Shown here: positions 46,095-47,679 of the stretch, in pieces
Layout: the number at the start of each line of letters is the position of its first letter
How positions within the stretch are numbered: position 1 is the stretch's first letter
Origin: Hyphomicrobiales bacterium
GTDB taxonomy: Bacteria; Pseudomonadota; Alphaproteobacteria; Rhizobiales; Beijerinckiaceae
DNA length: 47,679 bases
Direction of reading: 5' to 3'
Assembly: GCA_025362655.1 (NCBI GenBank)
Contig: JANYFM010000219.1
Coordinates: 1 to 47,679 of the forward strand
Notes under the pieces: model-generated
The model's database searches: none
What the model saw: the letters and a program-made list of their open reading frames with translations, nothing else
Told to the model about the DNA's origin: nothing
Program-made: the position numbers and the translations under genes

Positions 46095-47679
46095 ATGCGC
46101 CTTTTTATGCGTTCGTTGTGCGCCGCCGCGGCGGCTCTCGTCCTGGCGCTCGGCGCCGCGCCTGCCCGCGCGCAGGCGCCGGAGGCGCGCTTTGCTTTCG
46201 TCATCGGAAATGACGGTTATGAGGGCGCGCCGCTGGCCGCCGCCGCCAATGACGCCGGGCTGATCGCGGAGACTTTGCGCGGCGCCGGCTTTGATGTGAC
46301 GGGCGCGCGCAATCTCGATCAGGACACGTTCCGCGCCGCGTACCGGGAGTTTCTCGAAAAGGTTTCGGCCGCCGGGGGCAGTGCTGTCGCGGCGGTCTAT
46401 ATTTCGGGCTATGGCCTCCAGCTTGAGGGCGAGAATTATCTGGTGCCCGTCGGCGCCCGCGTGGCGCGCGACACCGACGTGCCGCTCAATGCGCTCCGCG
46501 TTTCCGATTTCACCCGCTCGCTTGTCGCGCTGCCGGGGCGCGCGCATATCATCATTCTCGATCTCGCCCATGACGGCCCTTTCGGCAAGCAGGGGCAGAA
46601 GCTCGCGCCCGGTCTCGCGCTGGTCGAAGCCGAGCCTAACACTCTCATAGCGTTTAACGCCGCGCCCGGCGTCGTTTCGCCCCCCGCCGCCGGCAACTAT
46701 GGTCCCTATGCGCAGGCGCTGGCTGAAATGATGCGCCAGCCGGGCCTGCCGCTTGACGAAATTTTTGCGCGGGTTCGCACCCGTGTCGCCGAATTGACGA
46801 AGGGCGCTGTGGTGCCCTGGCACGTCAGCAAGCTCGATCCCGCCTTTCGCCTGCTGGAGGCGGCGCCCGGCGCGCCCGCCGATCCCCTCGTCACAAGCCG
46901 TATCGAAGGACAGCGCGCCCGCCCGATCCGGGATTTCAGCGCGGCGGACGCCTATGGCGCGGCGCTCGACCGGGACACCATCGCCGCCTACCAGGATTTC
47001 CTCGCCGCTTATCCCGACAGCCCCTACGCCAAAAACGTGCGCGGCATTCTCGCGGCGAGGCGCGAGGCGCAAACCTGGCGGGCCAGCGCCGCCGCCAACA
47101 CCCCTAACGCTTATTGGTCCTATCTGCGCAGATATTCCAAAGGCCCGCACGCGGCGGACGCGCGCCGGCGCCTGGCGCGTCTAACCGCGCCGCTGGAGCC
47201 GCCCGCCGGTTTCCAGATGATTGAATACGAAGTGGGGCCGCCGCCGGAAGCCGAGATTCTGTATTTCGACGAGGCGGTTCCGGTATTTTATGATGCCGCC
47301 GTTCCGCCTCCGCCGCCCGGCTTTTTCGCCGGTCCGCCCGCTTGGTGGACGCCGCCGCCTCCGCCCTCTTATGAAGTTGCCGCCGAGGAAATCTATTTCC
47401 TGCCCGCGCCCCATGCGCCGCCGCCGCCGCCTTGGGTGGTGGTGCCCAATTATGTCGCCGCTCCCGTCGAATACGAAAGCCTCCGCCGCCGCTCCGACAA
47501 TGGCGGACCCGGCATCATGCCCTACGTGGCGATTCCCGCCGCGCTGGCGGCGGGCATTGTCGCGGGCAAGCTGATCAGCAACCGCAATGCCCGTTTGCAA
47601 GCCAGTCCCGCGCCCGGCCAATTAGTGACGCCGGCCCCCGCGCCGGGTTCGCCCGGAATTGGTTCGCCCGCGCTCAAGC
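46095..47679 (+). CDS. Caspase-fold (peptidase C14-like) secreted protein, predicted catalytically inactive; 3' end beyond window
   Basis: Own translation (frame open to window end, so absent from ORF track): MRLFMRSLCAAAAALVLALGAAPARAQAPEARFAFVIGNDGYEGAPLAAAANDAGLIAETLRGAGFDV...VYISGYGLQLEGENYLVPVGA...IIILDLAHDGPF..., then a Pro-rich C-terminal region. Confidence 0.85.
   Translation, partial: MRLFMRSLCAAAAALVLALGAAPARAQAPEARFAFVIGNDGYEGAPLAAAANDAGLIAETLRGAGFDVTGARNLDQDTFRAAYREFLEKVSAAGGSAVAAVYISGYGLQLEGENYLVPVGARVARDTDVPLNALRVSDFTRSLVALPGRAHIIILDLAHDGPFGKQGQKLAPGLALVEAEPNTLIAFNAAPGVVSPPAAGNYGPYAQALAEMMRQPGLPLDEIFARVRTRVAELTKGAVVPWHVSKLDPAFRLLEAAPGAPADPLVTSRIEGQRARPIRDFSAADAYGAALDRDTIAAYQDFLAAYPDSPYAKNVRGILAARREAQTWRASAAANTPNAYWSYLRRYSKGPHAADARRRLARLTAPLEPPAGFQMIEYEVGPPPEAEILYFDEAVPVFYDAAVPPPPPGFFAGPPAWWTPPPPPSYEVAAEEIYFLPAPHAPPPPPWVVVPNYVAAPVEYESLRRRSDNGGPGIMPYVAIPAALAAGIVAGKLISNRNARLQASPAPGQLVTPAPAPGSPGIGSPALK

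Noticed and set aside
44296-46263. 655-aa plus-strand ORF
   Set aside because: Antisense to the sulfatase-like gene and overlapping the caspase start in another frame; no motifs.
45669-47150. 493-aa minus-strand ORF
   Set aside because: Antisense to the caspase-fold gene whose plus-strand frame is open and recognisable.

Overview
High-GC chromosomal window, most likely from an alphaproteobacterium of the Hyphomicrobiales/Rhizobiales type (inferred from gene content). It is densely packed with about 40 protein-coding genes. I saw no convincing tRNA, rRNA, CRISPR array, prophage or transposase. Recognisable content: a Do/DegP-type protease (truncated by the window start), an OmpR-type response regulator and sensor kinase, glnE, a PAS sensor kinase, pepN, a tripartite Aas/PlsC/LplT-type fusion with an overlapping TetR gene, an MFS transporter, a CDF transporter, gloA, a small Arg/Tyr-rich Tat-signal protein, a class II aldolase diverging from a TRAP (DctPQM) + GlcG/HbpS locus, hemolysin III, a sulfite-reductase cluster (cysI-like, DUF934, DUF2849), DedA, a liv-type ABC transporter with a frameshifted livG, dusA, a BMP-type binding protein, a retropepsin-like protease/DUF1289/cobS run, a PaaI thioesterase, cobT, an S10 peptidase, a third sensor kinase, an MBL hydrolase overlapping a UDG-superfamily gene, a sulfatase/phosphonate-monoester-hydrolase-like gene, and a caspase-fold protein that runs off the window end and lacks both catalytic residues. 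The observations most worth a second look are the pseudo-caspase, a TetR-type operator overlapping a putative aas promoter, a 40-bp tandem repeat that appears to copy the 3' end of the DUF934 gene, a 42-bp tandem hairpin repeat, the single-base frameshift in livG, a CDF protein with a tripled cytoplasmic domain, the divergent UDG, and the RRR/YYY Tat protein. I did not find a clear, wholly new multi-gene system; most of the window reads as ordinary core chromosome.
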